Source of the DNA: Atopobium sp. UBA2090
GTDB lineage: Bacteria > Actinomycetota > Coriobacteriia > Coriobacteriales > Atopobiaceae
DNA: 19,072 bases
Reading direction: 5' to 3'
Assembly: GCA_002331575.1 (NCBI GenBank)
Contig: DCZG01000038.1
Location: 29,096 to 48,167, forward strand
A program made the position numbers and the translations under genes. The notes beneath the pieces were generated by a model that did no database searches, was not told where the DNA came from, and worked only from the letters and a program-made list of their open reading frames with translations. Of the stretch, positions 1 through 7,848 are shown piece by piece (the first letter of the stretch is position 1; every line of letters starts with the position of its first letter).

Positions 1-1504
1 TCTGGAGAAGCGCCATGAGCCAGAGCCGGGACTTCGCGAGGCCTCGCTGACCCGCGTTGAGACGGAACGAGGCACGCTGGTCCTCCGAGAGGGCGTCAGG
101 GTCAGGGGCTCCGCCGAGGACCGTGAACAGACGCTCGCGGTCATGGCTCCCGAGGAGATTGAGCAGCGAGTAGAACGCGTTGCGCGGGTAGTTCTCGCCG
201 AGCTGCTCGAGACGGTCGGTGAGCTCCGTCGCCCCGATGCGATTGCAGATGAAGTCGAGCAGCGCGGTGCGAAGCGGGTAGTTCATGACGCCGTCGAGTT
301 CCTTGCCCTCGAAGTACTGGCGCAGCTTGCCATAGCTCACCTTGTTGGAGGCATCCTCCCAGACTTCGCCGATGAGAAGTGCATCGGGCTTCTCGGCGAG
401 GACCGCCTCCTTGATCTGGGCTATGAAGCCGTCCGAAAGCTCATCAGCGACGTCAAGGCGCCAGCCGCGCGCACCCGCGCGCAACCAGGTGCGGACCACG
501 CCGTTCTCGCCGCAGATGAACTCTCGGAACGCCGGGTCGTTCTCGTTGAGGTCGGGCAGATCGTCAACACCCCACCAGGCGGCGTAGGTCCCGTCGTCCT
601 TGCACTCGAACCAGTTCGCATAGGGGGAGTCAGGGCCCTGAGCGGCACCGATGTCAGGGTAGTTGCCGTACTTGTTGAAGTAGCGAGAGTCGCATCCAGC
701 GTGGTTGAAGACGCCGTCGAGGATAATCGAGATGCCGTGCTTCGCACACTCCGAGCACAGGCGGCGGAACTCCTTCTCATCGCCGAGCATCGGGTCGATG
801 GCGAGGTAGTCGGCCGTGTCGTAGCGGTGGTTGCTCACCGCCTCGAAGATCGGGTTGAGGTAGAGCACCGTCACGCCGAGAGATTCGAGGTAGTCGAGGT
901 GCTCGACGATTCCCTCAAGCGTCCCACCGTAGAAGTCCCACTCCGCGATGCGGCCGTTGTCCGTGCGCTTGTAGACGGGGGGCGTGCCCCAGTCCTCCAC
1001 GAGGGCGCGAGCCGGCCCCTTGCGGGGCTTGCCCAGCGAGGCCTCGACGCGCGTGCGCCAATCGGCGCCGCGGGCAAAGCGGTCCGGGAAGATCTGGTAG
1101 GCGACGCCGTTGCGATACCACATGGGCTGGTTCTCGCGCGGCTTGTACACCGTGATCTGGAACGAGGGAGGGTCGCCGTAGGCGAAGGCCCCCTCGCCGC
1201 TGGTCCAGCCCTCGCGGGCGCCGTAGCGCCAGACCGAGCCGTCGGTGGACTCGATGTCGAAGCTGTACCAGACGATACCCGTCTCGGTGGGCGTGTAGGT
1301 GGCGGAGAAGCGAGTTCGGTCGCCGAGGGTGGCGCCCTTCATCTCGAGCAGTTCCTCACCGTGGGCATCCGTCCAGATGCGAAGCGTGCAGAACACCACG
1401 TCCTCGCCCCAGACATCGATGCTGATAGTAACGGTGCCGCCCAGCTGGGCGGCACCGAAGGGATCTCTGTAGTCCTTCTCGGACGTTACGTGGCGTGCTC
1501 TCAA
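1..1504 (-). CDS. Glycoside hydrolase family 13 enzyme, neopullulanase/cyclomaltodextrinase-like, 3' end off the window
   Basis: This enzyme should hydrolyse alpha-glucosidic bonds in maltodextrin, cyclodextrin or pullulan-type oligosaccharides. The 501 codons in the window show a beta-rich N-terminal region (about residues 1-125) and then the GH13 barrel opening near W129 with a WYRNGVAYQIFPDRF segment. The conserved regions are present: DGVFNH (D263, H268), LPDLN, GWRLDV with nucleophile D351, GEVW with acid/base E380, and GSHD with D455, so the triad is intact. It is the last visible gene of the glycogen operon. The likely start is TTG at 1504, separated from the glgA TAG by a single TCG codon in the same frame, which suggests translational coupling; only a weak purine-rich RBS precedes it. 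The first downstream ATG (about codon 50) would cut the N-terminal domain. The C-terminus lies beyond base 1. The GH13 family is certain; the exact substrate is not. Confidence 0.88.
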   Translation of the reverse strand, partial: MRARHVTSEKDYRDPFGAAQLGGTVTISIDVWGEDVVFCTLRIWTDAHGEELLEMKGATLGDRTRFSATYTPTETGIVWYSFDIESTDGSVWRYGAREGWTSGEGAFAYGDPPSFQITVYKPRENQPMWYRNGVAYQIFPDRFARGADWRTRVEASLGKPRKGPARALVEDWGTPPVYKRTDNGRIAEWDFYGGTLEGIVEHLDYLESLGVTVLYLNPIFEAVSNHRYDTADYLAIDPMLGDEKEFRRLCSECAKHGISIILDGVFNHAGCDSRYFNKYGNYPDIGAAQGPDSPYANWFECKDDGTYAAWWGVDDLPDLNENDPAFREFICGENGVVRTWLRAGARGWRLDVADELSDGFIAQIKEAVLAEKPDALLIGEVWEDASNKVSYGKLRQYFEGKELDGVMNYPLRTALLDFICNRIGATELTDRLEQLGENYPRNAFYSLLNLLGSHDRERLFTVLGGAPDPDALSEDQRASFRLNAGQRGLAKSRLWLMALLQ

Positions 1505-1507
1505 CGA

Positions 1508-3007
1508 CTACCTGTCTCTTCTTTTGTTGTACCGGATGATCTCCGGGTGGAGTCCATGGTAGATGTCCATGTAGTCGTTGGCGGCTCGGCGCCAGCTGAA
1601 GTCCGTGGACATCGCCTGATGTATGAGCTTAGCCCACTCTTCCTTGTTAGTCCAGAAAATCTCGCAAGCACCGAGGATTGTGTCGGTCATCTCGTCGCCG
1701 TTCATGTTCGAGAAGGAGAAGCCCGTGCCCTCCCCTGTGAACTTGTTGTACGGCTTGACGGAGTCACGCAGGCCGCCAGTCTCACGAACAACAGGCAGCG
1801 TGCCGTATCTCATGGCAATCATCTGCGAGAGGCCGCAGGGCTCGAACTCGGATGGCATGAGGAGGATGTCGCCGCCGGCGTACATGCGGTGCGACAGCGC
1901 GTTGTCGAACGCGATGCGTGCGCACATCTGGTCTCCATACTTCTGATCGAAGTACGAAAACGCCTCCTCCTGGTCTTTGTCGCCCGTACCGAGGATGGCG
2001 ACCTGCACGCCACGCGCCATGAGGCTGTCCATGGCGTAGCGAACGAGGCCGAGACCCTTCTGGTTGGTGAGACGACCGATGGAGACGACAAGCGGACGGC
2101 TGGGGTCCTGAGCCAGACCGAGCTCCTCCTGGAGGGCACGCTTGCACTCCGCCTTGTTGGAGAGGTCCTGCTCCGAATAGCCGCAGGGAATCATCGGGTC
2201 GGTGCTCGGGTTCCAGATGCCCTGGTCGATGCCGTTCAGGATGCCGGTGAGCACGTTGGTGCGACGGCGGAAAATCCCGTCGAGGCCCTCGCCATAGAAC
2301 GGCATCTGCAGCTCGTAGGCATAGCTCGGGCTCACGGTGGTGAGCCAGTCGGCATAGCAGAGAGCACCCTTCATGAAGTTGATCGAGCGGGCGTCGCTGC
2401 GCAGCTGGTCGGCAGCGGCGGGGATGCTGTCGAGACCGAGGATGTCCTGGAGCATGTCATCGCCGTACTGCCCCTGGAACTTGACGTTGTGGACGGTGAA
2501 GACCGTCTTGACGTTGTCGCACTGCGGGACGCCACGGTAGAACTCACGCAGGAACACGGGGCAGAGCGCGGTCTGCCAGTCGTTGCAGTGCAGGATGTCG
2601 CACTCAAGCTCGGGCACCTTGCAGATGGCCTCGCAGATGGCCTTCGAGAAGAAGGCGTAGCGCTCGCCGTCGTCAAAGTAGCCGTAGAGGCTGTCGCGCT
2701 TGAAGTAGGACTCGTTGTCGATGAAGTAGAAGTCGAGGTCCTGGATCGTGAGCTTTTCGATGCCGCAGTAGTCGTTCCTCCACGCGAGGGGCACGTAGAA
2801 GTCGGTCACATGGCGCATCTGGTCCTTGTACTCCTGAGGAATGGTGGAGTACTTGGGCAGGATGACCGCAACTCTGGCACCTGCGTGCTTGAGGGCGCGC
2901 GGAAGCGAGCCGGCGACGTCGGCGAGACCGCCCGTCTTGACGAACGGCACGCACTCCGAGCCCGCGAAGAAAACCCTGAGCTTTCTGCGCTTGGGATTGG
3001 TAGTCAT
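1508..3007 (-). CDS. glgA: Glycogen synthase (ADP-glucose type, GT5)
   Basis: GlgA transfers glucose from ADP-glucose to the non-reducing end of alpha-1,4-glucan in the cytoplasm. The 499-residue protein has the usual GT5 length. It carries the N-terminal ADP-glucose loop KTGGLADV (K24-V31) and the C-terminal signature SEFEPCG (E389 at the catalytic Glu site) followed by an ETGGLRDSV segment, so both GT-B halves look intact. The ATG at 3007 lies 5 nt downstream of the glgD stop, with an AGGG-type RBS inside the end of glgD, implying translational coupling. The GH13 gene follows almost immediately. The extension KRRK after the start is basic but short. Annotation is firm by motif and context. 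Confidence 0.96.
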   Translation of the reverse strand: MTTNPKRRKLRVFFAGSECVPFVKTGGLADVAGSLPRALKHAGARVAVILPKYSTIPQEYKDQMRHVTDFYVPLAWRNDYCGIEKLTIQDLDFYFIDNESYFKRDSLYGYFDDGERYAFFSKAICEAICKVPELECDILHCNDWQTALCPVFLREFYRGVPQCDNVKTVFTVHNVKFQGQYGDDMLQDILGLDSIPAAADQLRSDARSINFMKGALCYADWLTTVSPSYAYELQMPFYGEGLDGIFRRRTNVLTGILNGIDQGIWNPSTDPMIPCGYSEQDLSNKAECKRALQEELGLAQDPSRPLVVSIGRLTNQKGLGLVRYAMDSLMARGVQVAILGTGDKDQEEAFSYFDQKYGDQMCARIAFDNALSHRMYAGGDILLMPSEFEPCGLSQMIAMRYGTLPVVRETGGLRDSVKPYNKFTGEGTGFSFSNMNGDEMTDTILGACEIFWTNKEEWAKLIHQAMSTDFSWRRAANDYMDIYHGLHPEIIRYNKRRDR

Positions 3008-3012
3008 CGGCC

Positions 3013-4107
3013 CTAGTCCCGACCCTTCTCCTTGATCAGAACGTCCTCGGGAGTGCCCCTGAGCTCGGTGCCGGCCGGTACGAGGTTGTTGCGGTCGACG
3101 ATGGCGTTCTCGATGCGAGCGCCGCTCTTGATGACGCAGTCCTGCATGATCACGGAGTCGCGAACCGTAGCGCCAGACTCGACGATGATGTTGCGACCGA
3201 GGACGCTGCCCGTGACGGAGCCGTAGATGCGGCAGCCGGCGGAGATGAGCGAGTTGGTGACGTGGCTTCCGACTTCATTCTTGGCGGGAGCGGTGTCATG
3301 CGCCTTCGTCTTGATGAACCTGCCCTCGGGGAAGAGCTCGTCCGAGATGCGCGGGTCAAGGACGTCCATGTTGGAACGGAAGTAGGCGGTCTTGTTGAAG
3401 ATCGGCGCGACGTAGCCTCCGAAGGAGTAGGTCTGGACGTTCACGCGCTCGAAGTCGTTCTGCATGGCCTCGAAGATATCGAGGTAGTCGGTAGCCGTGT
3501 ACCAGTCGAACATGTCGAGAAGGAGCTGGCGACTTACGATGAAGCAGTCGAGGAAGGCAGTGTCACCGAACACGACGCCGTGGTGGACGCCGCGAACGCG
3601 ACCGTCCTGCACGTCGAACCCCGTGACGTCGACGTCCTTGTCCTCGGACGCCTTGGTGAGCACCGTGATGTCGGCACCCGACGCCTTGTGGGCGGCGAGC
3701 ATGTCGTTGAGGTCGAAGTTGTAGACGAAGTTGGCCGACGAGAAGACGACCGAGTCGGCGGAGCTGCGCTCGAAGAAGACCTTGTTGTGGATGAGGTCGC
3801 GGAGCAGGAAGCGCGAGCCGGTGCGGGAGGTGCCGAACGCGGAGCCGGGCAGGATGAACAGGCCGCCGTTCTTGCGGTCGAGGTCCCAGTCCTTGCCGGA
3901 GCCGACGTGGTCGATGAGCGAGCGGTAGTTGTACGGCATGACCATGCCCACGGTGCGGATGCCGCTGTTGACCATGTTGGAGAGCGGGAAGTCAACGAGG
4001 CGATAACGGCCGAGGTAGGGCATTGATGCGATGGGCCTGGTGTCACTCAGGGGACCCTGAGTCTTGGCAGAGTAGTTGCAGGTGATGAGGCCGATGAGCT
4101 TCTCCAT
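3013..4107 (-). CDS. glgD: GlgD, glucose-1-phosphate adenylyltransferase regulatory-type subunit
   Basis: This is a GlgC paralogue of 364 residues, the usual GlgD length. In Gram-positive bacteria GlgD pairs with GlgC to form a more active ADP-glucose pyrophosphorylase. The fold markers remain (LGRYRLVDFPLSNMVNSGI, WDLDRKNGG, and C-terminal left-handed beta-helix hexapeptides such as GSVTGSVLGRNI). The nucleotide-binding GGxGxRL loop seen in the neighbouring GlgC is replaced by an LITCNYSA-PLSDTRP stretch, so catalysis by GlgD alone is unlikely. The ATG at 4107 has a GGGGGAG RBS about 8 nt upstream and starts 2 nt after the glgC stop. It is the third of four nearly gapless genes. The identity is strong; the heteromeric role is inferred from family knowledge. 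Confidence 0.93.
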   Translation of the reverse strand: MEKLIGLITCNYSAKTQGPLSDTRPIASMPYLGRYRLVDFPLSNMVNSGIRTVGMVMPYNYRSLIDHVGSGKDWDLDRKNGGLFILPGSAFGTSRTGSRFLLRDLIHNKVFFERSSADSVVFSSANFVYNFDLNDMLAAHKASGADITVLTKASEDKDVDVTGFDVQDGRVRGVHHGVVFGDTAFLDCFIVSRQLLLDMFDWYTATDYLDIFEAMQNDFERVNVQTYSFGGYVAPIFNKTAYFRSNMDVLDPRISDELFPEGRFIKTKAHDTAPAKNEVGSHVTNSLISAGCRIYGSVTGSVLGRNIIVESGATVRDSVIMQDCVIKSGARIENAIVDRNNLVPAGTELRGTPEDVLIKEKGRD

Positions 4108-4109
4108 GA

Positions 4110-5258
4110 CTAGTTCTCCCCCTTTCCAACCACGACGTCATTTCCGATGACGGCCGTGTCCTTCGTGGTGTCGACACTGCCGACCTCGACGTTCTCCTCG
4201 ACGACGGCACCCTCGCCCAGGATGGCGCGGACGACGCGAGCGCCCGACTTGACCTTGGCGCCGGGAAGCAGCACGGAGTCGATGACCTGCGCGCGCTCGC
4301 CGACGAAGCAGTCGGTGGAGAGAATCGAGTGCTTGACCGTGCCGAAGATCTTGCAGCCGTTGGCGACGAGGCAGTCGTCGACGGAGGCGTCCCTTCCGAA
4401 GAATGCGGGCGGCCTCGTCGAGGCGTTGCTCATGATCGGGAAGTCGTGACTGTAGATGTCAAACTCGGGGTTGGGTCCGAGAAGGTCCATGCTCGTCTCG
4501 TGGTAGGACGAGATGGTGCCCACGTCGCGCCAGAAGCCGTTGAACTCGTAGGTGTAGAGACGCTTGTCGTCTGCGAGGAGCTTCGGGATGATGTCGTTGC
4601 CGAAGTCATGCTCGGAGGTCTGGTCGACGGCATCCTCCTTGAGCGTGTCAACGAGGAGCTTGGCGTTGAAGATGTAGATGCCCATGGACGCGAGGTTCGA
4701 ATCGGGCTTCTTGGGCTTCTCGGTGAACTTGATGATCTTGTCGTCGTCATCCGTGGTCAGGATGCCGAAGCGGGAGGCCTCCTCCCAGGGCACAGGCATG
4801 ACGGCGATCGTGAGATCGGCATTGTGCTGCTTGTGAGCGTCGAGCATCTTGCCATAGTCCATGCGGTAGAGCTGGTCGCCCGAGAGAATGAGCACGTACT
4901 CGGGATCCTGGGACTCGATGTAGCCCAGGTTCTGGGTCACGGCGTCTGCCGTGCCTGCGTACCATGCGCCACCCGTCTGCGTCGCGTACGGCGGAAGGAT
5001 CGAAACGCCGCCCTCACGGTCGTCGAGGTTCCACGCCTCGCCGGTGCCGATGTAGGAGTGAAGCAGATACGGCCGGTACTGCGTGAGAACACCCACGGTC
5101 GAGACACCCGAGTTCGCGCAGTTGGAGAGCGCGAAGTCAATGATGCGGAACTTCCCGCCGAACGACACCGCGGGCTTGGCGACGTTGCTTGTGAGCGCGC
5201 CGAGTCGGCTGCCCTGCCCGCCGGCAAGAAGCATTGCTACGCATTCCTTCTTGCTCAT
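4110..5258 (-). CDS. glgC: Glucose-1-phosphate adenylyltransferase (ADP-glucose pyrophosphorylase)
   Basis: GlgC makes ADP-glucose and pyrophosphate from ATP and glucose-1-phosphate, the committed step of bacterial glycogen synthesis. The 382-residue protein shows the nucleotide loop AGGQGSRL (residues 12-19), FALSNCANSGV, YAGTADAV, the substrate-binding FTEKP (E180-K181-P182) and a C-terminal beta-helix domain rich in hexapeptide repeats. All catalytic landmarks missing in GlgD are present here. The ATG at 5258 is preceded by a strong AAAGGAG RBS with about 6 nt spacing. The gap to glgP is 44 nt, and glgD follows 2 nt downstream. Confidence 0.97.
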   Translation of the reverse strand: MSKKECVAMLLAGGQGSRLGALTSNVAKPAVSFGGKFRIIDFALSNCANSGVSTVGVLTQYRPYLLHSYIGTGEAWNLDDREGGVSILPPYATQTGGAWYAGTADAVTQNLGYIESQDPEYVLILSGDQLYRMDYGKMLDAHKQHNADLTIAVMPVPWEEASRFGILTTDDDDKIIKFTEKPKKPDSNLASMGIYIFNAKLLVDTLKEDAVDQTSEHDFGNDIIPKLLADDKRLYTYEFNGFWRDVGTISSYHETSMDLLGPNPEFDIYSHDFPIMSNASTRPPAFFGRDASVDDCLVANGCKIFGTVKHSILSTDCFVGERAQVIDSVLLPGAKVKSGARVVRAILGEGAVVEENVEVGSVDTTKDTAVIGNDVVVGKGEN

Positions 5259-5302
5259 TTCCCACTCCTTTCGTTACCTGACCAACAACATGACCAATAC
5301 AA

Positions 5303-7723
5303 CTAATCCTGAATATGCCAGATGTCTGACATGTATTCGCGAATAGTTCGGTCGCTAGAGAAGTATCCCGCCTTGGCGGTATTGTGAAGCGCGGCCTTGT
5401 TCCAACGGTTGCGGTCAGCGTAGTCAGCGGTGAGTTCGTCCCACGCCTGGACATAGGAGTCGAAGTCCTTGAGGACGAGGTCGGGGTCATTGTTGGTCAT
5501 GAGGTAGTCGTGGATGCCCTCGAAGTTGCCCGAGAGACGCGCAAACGTGCCGTCGCAGAGCTCGTCCACGATGCGGCCGAGCCTGCCGCGGTCGTCGTTA
5601 TACTGGTTCCACGCCCAGTACTGGCCGGAGGCCTTGAGCGCGTCGACCTCCTCGGTGCGCAGACCGAAGGTCTTGATGTTCTCCTCGCCCACGAGCTCGG
5701 AGATCTCGACGTTGGAGCCGTCATAGGTTCCGAGCGTGATCGCCGCGTTCATCATGAGCTTCATGTTGGAGGTGCCGGACGCCTCGGTGCCTGCCGTGGA
5801 GATCTGCTCGGAGATCTCGGCGGCGGGATAGATGAGCTGCGCATTCGAGACCGCGAAGTTGGGGACGAAGGCGATTCTGATCTTGTCGTTGGCGCGCGGG
5901 TCGTTGTTGATCACGTCGGCGACCGAGTGGATGAGCCTGATGACCTCCTTGGCGAAGGTGTAGCTCTGAGCCGCCTTGCCCGAGAAGATGAACGAGGTCG
6001 GGCGCGGGCTGTAGGTGGGATCGTCGAGGATGCGGTTGTAGACGTCGAGTACCTTGAAGACGTTCAGAAGCTGGCGCTTGTAGGCGTGGAAGCGCTTGAC
6101 CTGCACGTCGAAGACCGTGGACGTGTCGAGCACGATGCCGGTCGTCTCCTTGACGTAGGCGGCGAGACGGTCCTTGTCGGCCCGCTTGGCCTTCTCCATG
6201 CCCTCGAGGAAGGACGCGTCGTCCTCGAACGGGACGAGCTTCTCGAGCTCCATGGCGTCATCGAGCCACCCGTCACCGATGGCGTCGGAAATGAGACGCG
6301 CGTATGCGGGATTGGATTGGGCGAGGAACCGACGATGAGAGACGCCGTTGGTCTTGTTGTTGAACATCTCGGGATAGAGCTGGTAGAACTCGTTCAGCAC
6401 GGAGTTCTCGAGAATCGAGGTGTGCAGCGCGGAGACGCCGTTCACGGAGTGGCTGAAGATGATGGAGAGGTTCGCCATGCGGACCTGGCCGTCCCAGAGG
6501 ATGGCGGTCTTGGAGAGCATCTCCGGCCAGTTATCGAAGGTCTTCGGGAACTGATTGCGGAATCGGCGATCGACCTCCTCGACGAACATGTACAGGCGCG
6601 GCATGAGGGTGCGGAAGGTGTTGATCGGCCACTTCTCGAGCGCCTCGGGCATGACCGTGTGGTTGGTGTACGAGATGGTCTTCTTGCAGATCTTGAACGC
6701 GAGGTCGAAGTCGACGTCCTTCTCGTCAACGAGAAGACGCATGAGCTCGGGGCCGCACATGGCGGGGTGGGTGTCGTTGGTGTGGATGCACACGTGGTCG
6801 CCCAGGTGCTCCCAATCCTCGCCGTACTCGCGCTCGTAGTTGCGCAGGATTGTCTGAAGGCCAGCCGAGACGAACAGGTACTCCTGCTTGAGTCGCAGGA
6901 TGCGGCCGTGCTCGCCCGAGTCGTTCGGATAGAGAATCGTCGAGATGGCCTCGACGTCGGAGCGGAACTTGTTGGCCTTGGCATAGTCGCCAGCGTTGAA
7001 GGCGTCGAGGTCGAAGTCCTCGGTGTAGGGCTCGGCGCTCCAGAGGCGGAGCGTGTTCACGGTCTTGCCACCGTAGCCGACGATGGGCACGTCATACGGG
7101 ACGGCGCGGATGAGGTCCCCGCCCTCCTGGGTGAACCAGAAGCGGCCGGTGCCGTCCTCGTGGCGCACGACCTGCCCGCCGAACTGCACGACCACGGAGC
7201 TCGCGTCCTTGCGCATCTCCCAGGGGAAGCCGTTGGCAAGCCAGTTGTCGGTCTTCTCGACCTGACGGCCGCCCTCGATGCTCTGACGGAAGAGGCCGTA
7301 GCGGTAGCGCATGCCGTTGCCGTTGCCATTGATGCCCTCGTGCGCCATGGAGTCGAGGAAGCAGGCGGCCAGTCGTCCGAGGCCGCCGTTGCCGAGGCCG
7401 GGGTCAACCTCCTGGCGGCAGATGACATCAATGTCGGAGCCCATGTCGGCGAGCGCATCGGCGACGACGTCGCGGCAGCCGAGGTTGAGCAGGTAGTTAT
7501 CGAGCAGCGGGCCGAGAAGGAACTCGAGGGAGAAGTAGTAAACCTGCTTCTCGCCATCCTCGGGGGTGTCCGCGGAGATGTTGCGCGACCTGCTGGCGAT
7601 GAGCTTGGCCAACACGGAGTAACGCTCCTGGTCGGTGAGATCCTCGAACTTCTTGCCGATCTCCGCCATGCACATCTCGCGGTACTGTCTCTCGAATTCC
7701 TGCTTGTCCTTGAAGACGCTCAT
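5303..7723 (-). CDS. glgP: Glycogen/maltodextrin phosphorylase (GT35)
   Basis: The enzyme releases glucose-1-phosphate from alpha-1,4-glucan ends using phosphate and pyridoxal phosphate. The 806-residue length matches bacterial phosphorylases. Visible family segments are GNGGLGRLAACFLDSMA near the N-terminus, HTNDTHPAMCGPELMR and TNHTVMPEALEKWP in the middle, KRFHAYKRQLLN, and the PLP site EASGTSNMK, placing the Schiff-base lysine at K655. The ATG at 7723 has an AGGAG RBS 4-5 nt upstream. It sits between branching enzyme and ADP-glucose synthesis genes, so breakdown and synthesis are encoded on one transcript. The 125-nt upstream gap contains three hairpins that may set its level relative to glgB. 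The sequence alone does not separate glycogen from maltodextrin preference; the operon favours glycogen. Confidence 0.96.
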   Translation of the reverse strand: MSVFKDKQEFERQYREMCMAEIGKKFEDLTDQERYSVLAKLIASRSRNISADTPEDGEKQVYYFSLEFLLGPLLDNYLLNLGCRDVVADALADMGSDIDVICRQEVDPGLGNGGLGRLAACFLDSMAHEGINGNGNGMRYRYGLFRQSIEGGRQVEKTDNWLANGFPWEMRKDASSVVVQFGGQVVRHEDGTGRFWFTQEGGDLIRAVPYDVPIVGYGGKTVNTLRLWSAEPYTEDFDLDAFNAGDYAKANKFRSDVEAISTILYPNDSGEHGRILRLKQEYLFVSAGLQTILRNYEREYGEDWEHLGDHVCIHTNDTHPAMCGPELMRLLVDEKDVDFDLAFKICKKTISYTNHTVMPEALEKWPINTFRTLMPRLYMFVEEVDRRFRNQFPKTFDNWPEMLSKTAILWDGQVRMANLSIIFSHSVNGVSALHTSILENSVLNEFYQLYPEMFNNKTNGVSHRRFLAQSNPAYARLISDAIGDGWLDDAMELEKLVPFEDDASFLEGMEKAKRADKDRLAAYVKETTGIVLDTSTVFDVQVKRFHAYKRQLLNVFKVLDVYNRILDDPTYSPRPTSFIFSGKAAQSYTFAKEVIRLIHSVADVINNDPRANDKIRIAFVPNFAVSNAQLIYPAAEISEQISTAGTEASGTSNMKLMMNAAITLGTYDGSNVEISELVGEENIKTFGLRTEEVDALKASGQYWAWNQYNDDRGRLGRIVDELCDGTFARLSGNFEGIHDYLMTNNDPDLVLKDFDSYVQAWDELTADYADRNRWNKAALHNTAKAGYFSSDRTIREYMSDIWHIQD

Positions 7724-7773
7724 AATTCTCCTATGTTTTGACGGACAGAAGCATCCAGCCGCAGGGCATACCT

Positions 7774-7842
7774 GTTCCCAGGCGGGAACCGAAGCATACC
7801 CTACAGCGGGATATGCGGTTGGGGTCGCCCGAAGGCGACCCC
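7774..7842 (-). other. Three-hairpin glgB-glgP intercistronic region
   Basis: Read on the minus strand just after the glgB stop, this stretch has three consecutive hairpins. The first (7842-7821) is a perfect 9-bp stem, GGGGTCGCC with its complement, closed by a TTCG tetraloop of the very stable C(UUCG)G type. The second (7816-7794) pairs GCATAtCCC with GGGTATGC with one bulge. The third (7789-7774) is GTTCCC, four bases, GGGAAC. No T-run follows any of them, so they are not textbook intrinsic terminators. They could shield the glgB 3' end after processing, or partly attenuate transcription into glgP. Confidence 0.6.
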
Positions 7843-7848
7843 AATAGT

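Noticed and set aside
143..3016. A 957-codon open frame on the plus strand
   Set aside because: It is antisense to glgA and the GH13 gene, both with intact catalytic motifs. Long antisense frames arise in GC-rich genes whose codons rarely give complementary stops; the translation matches no family.
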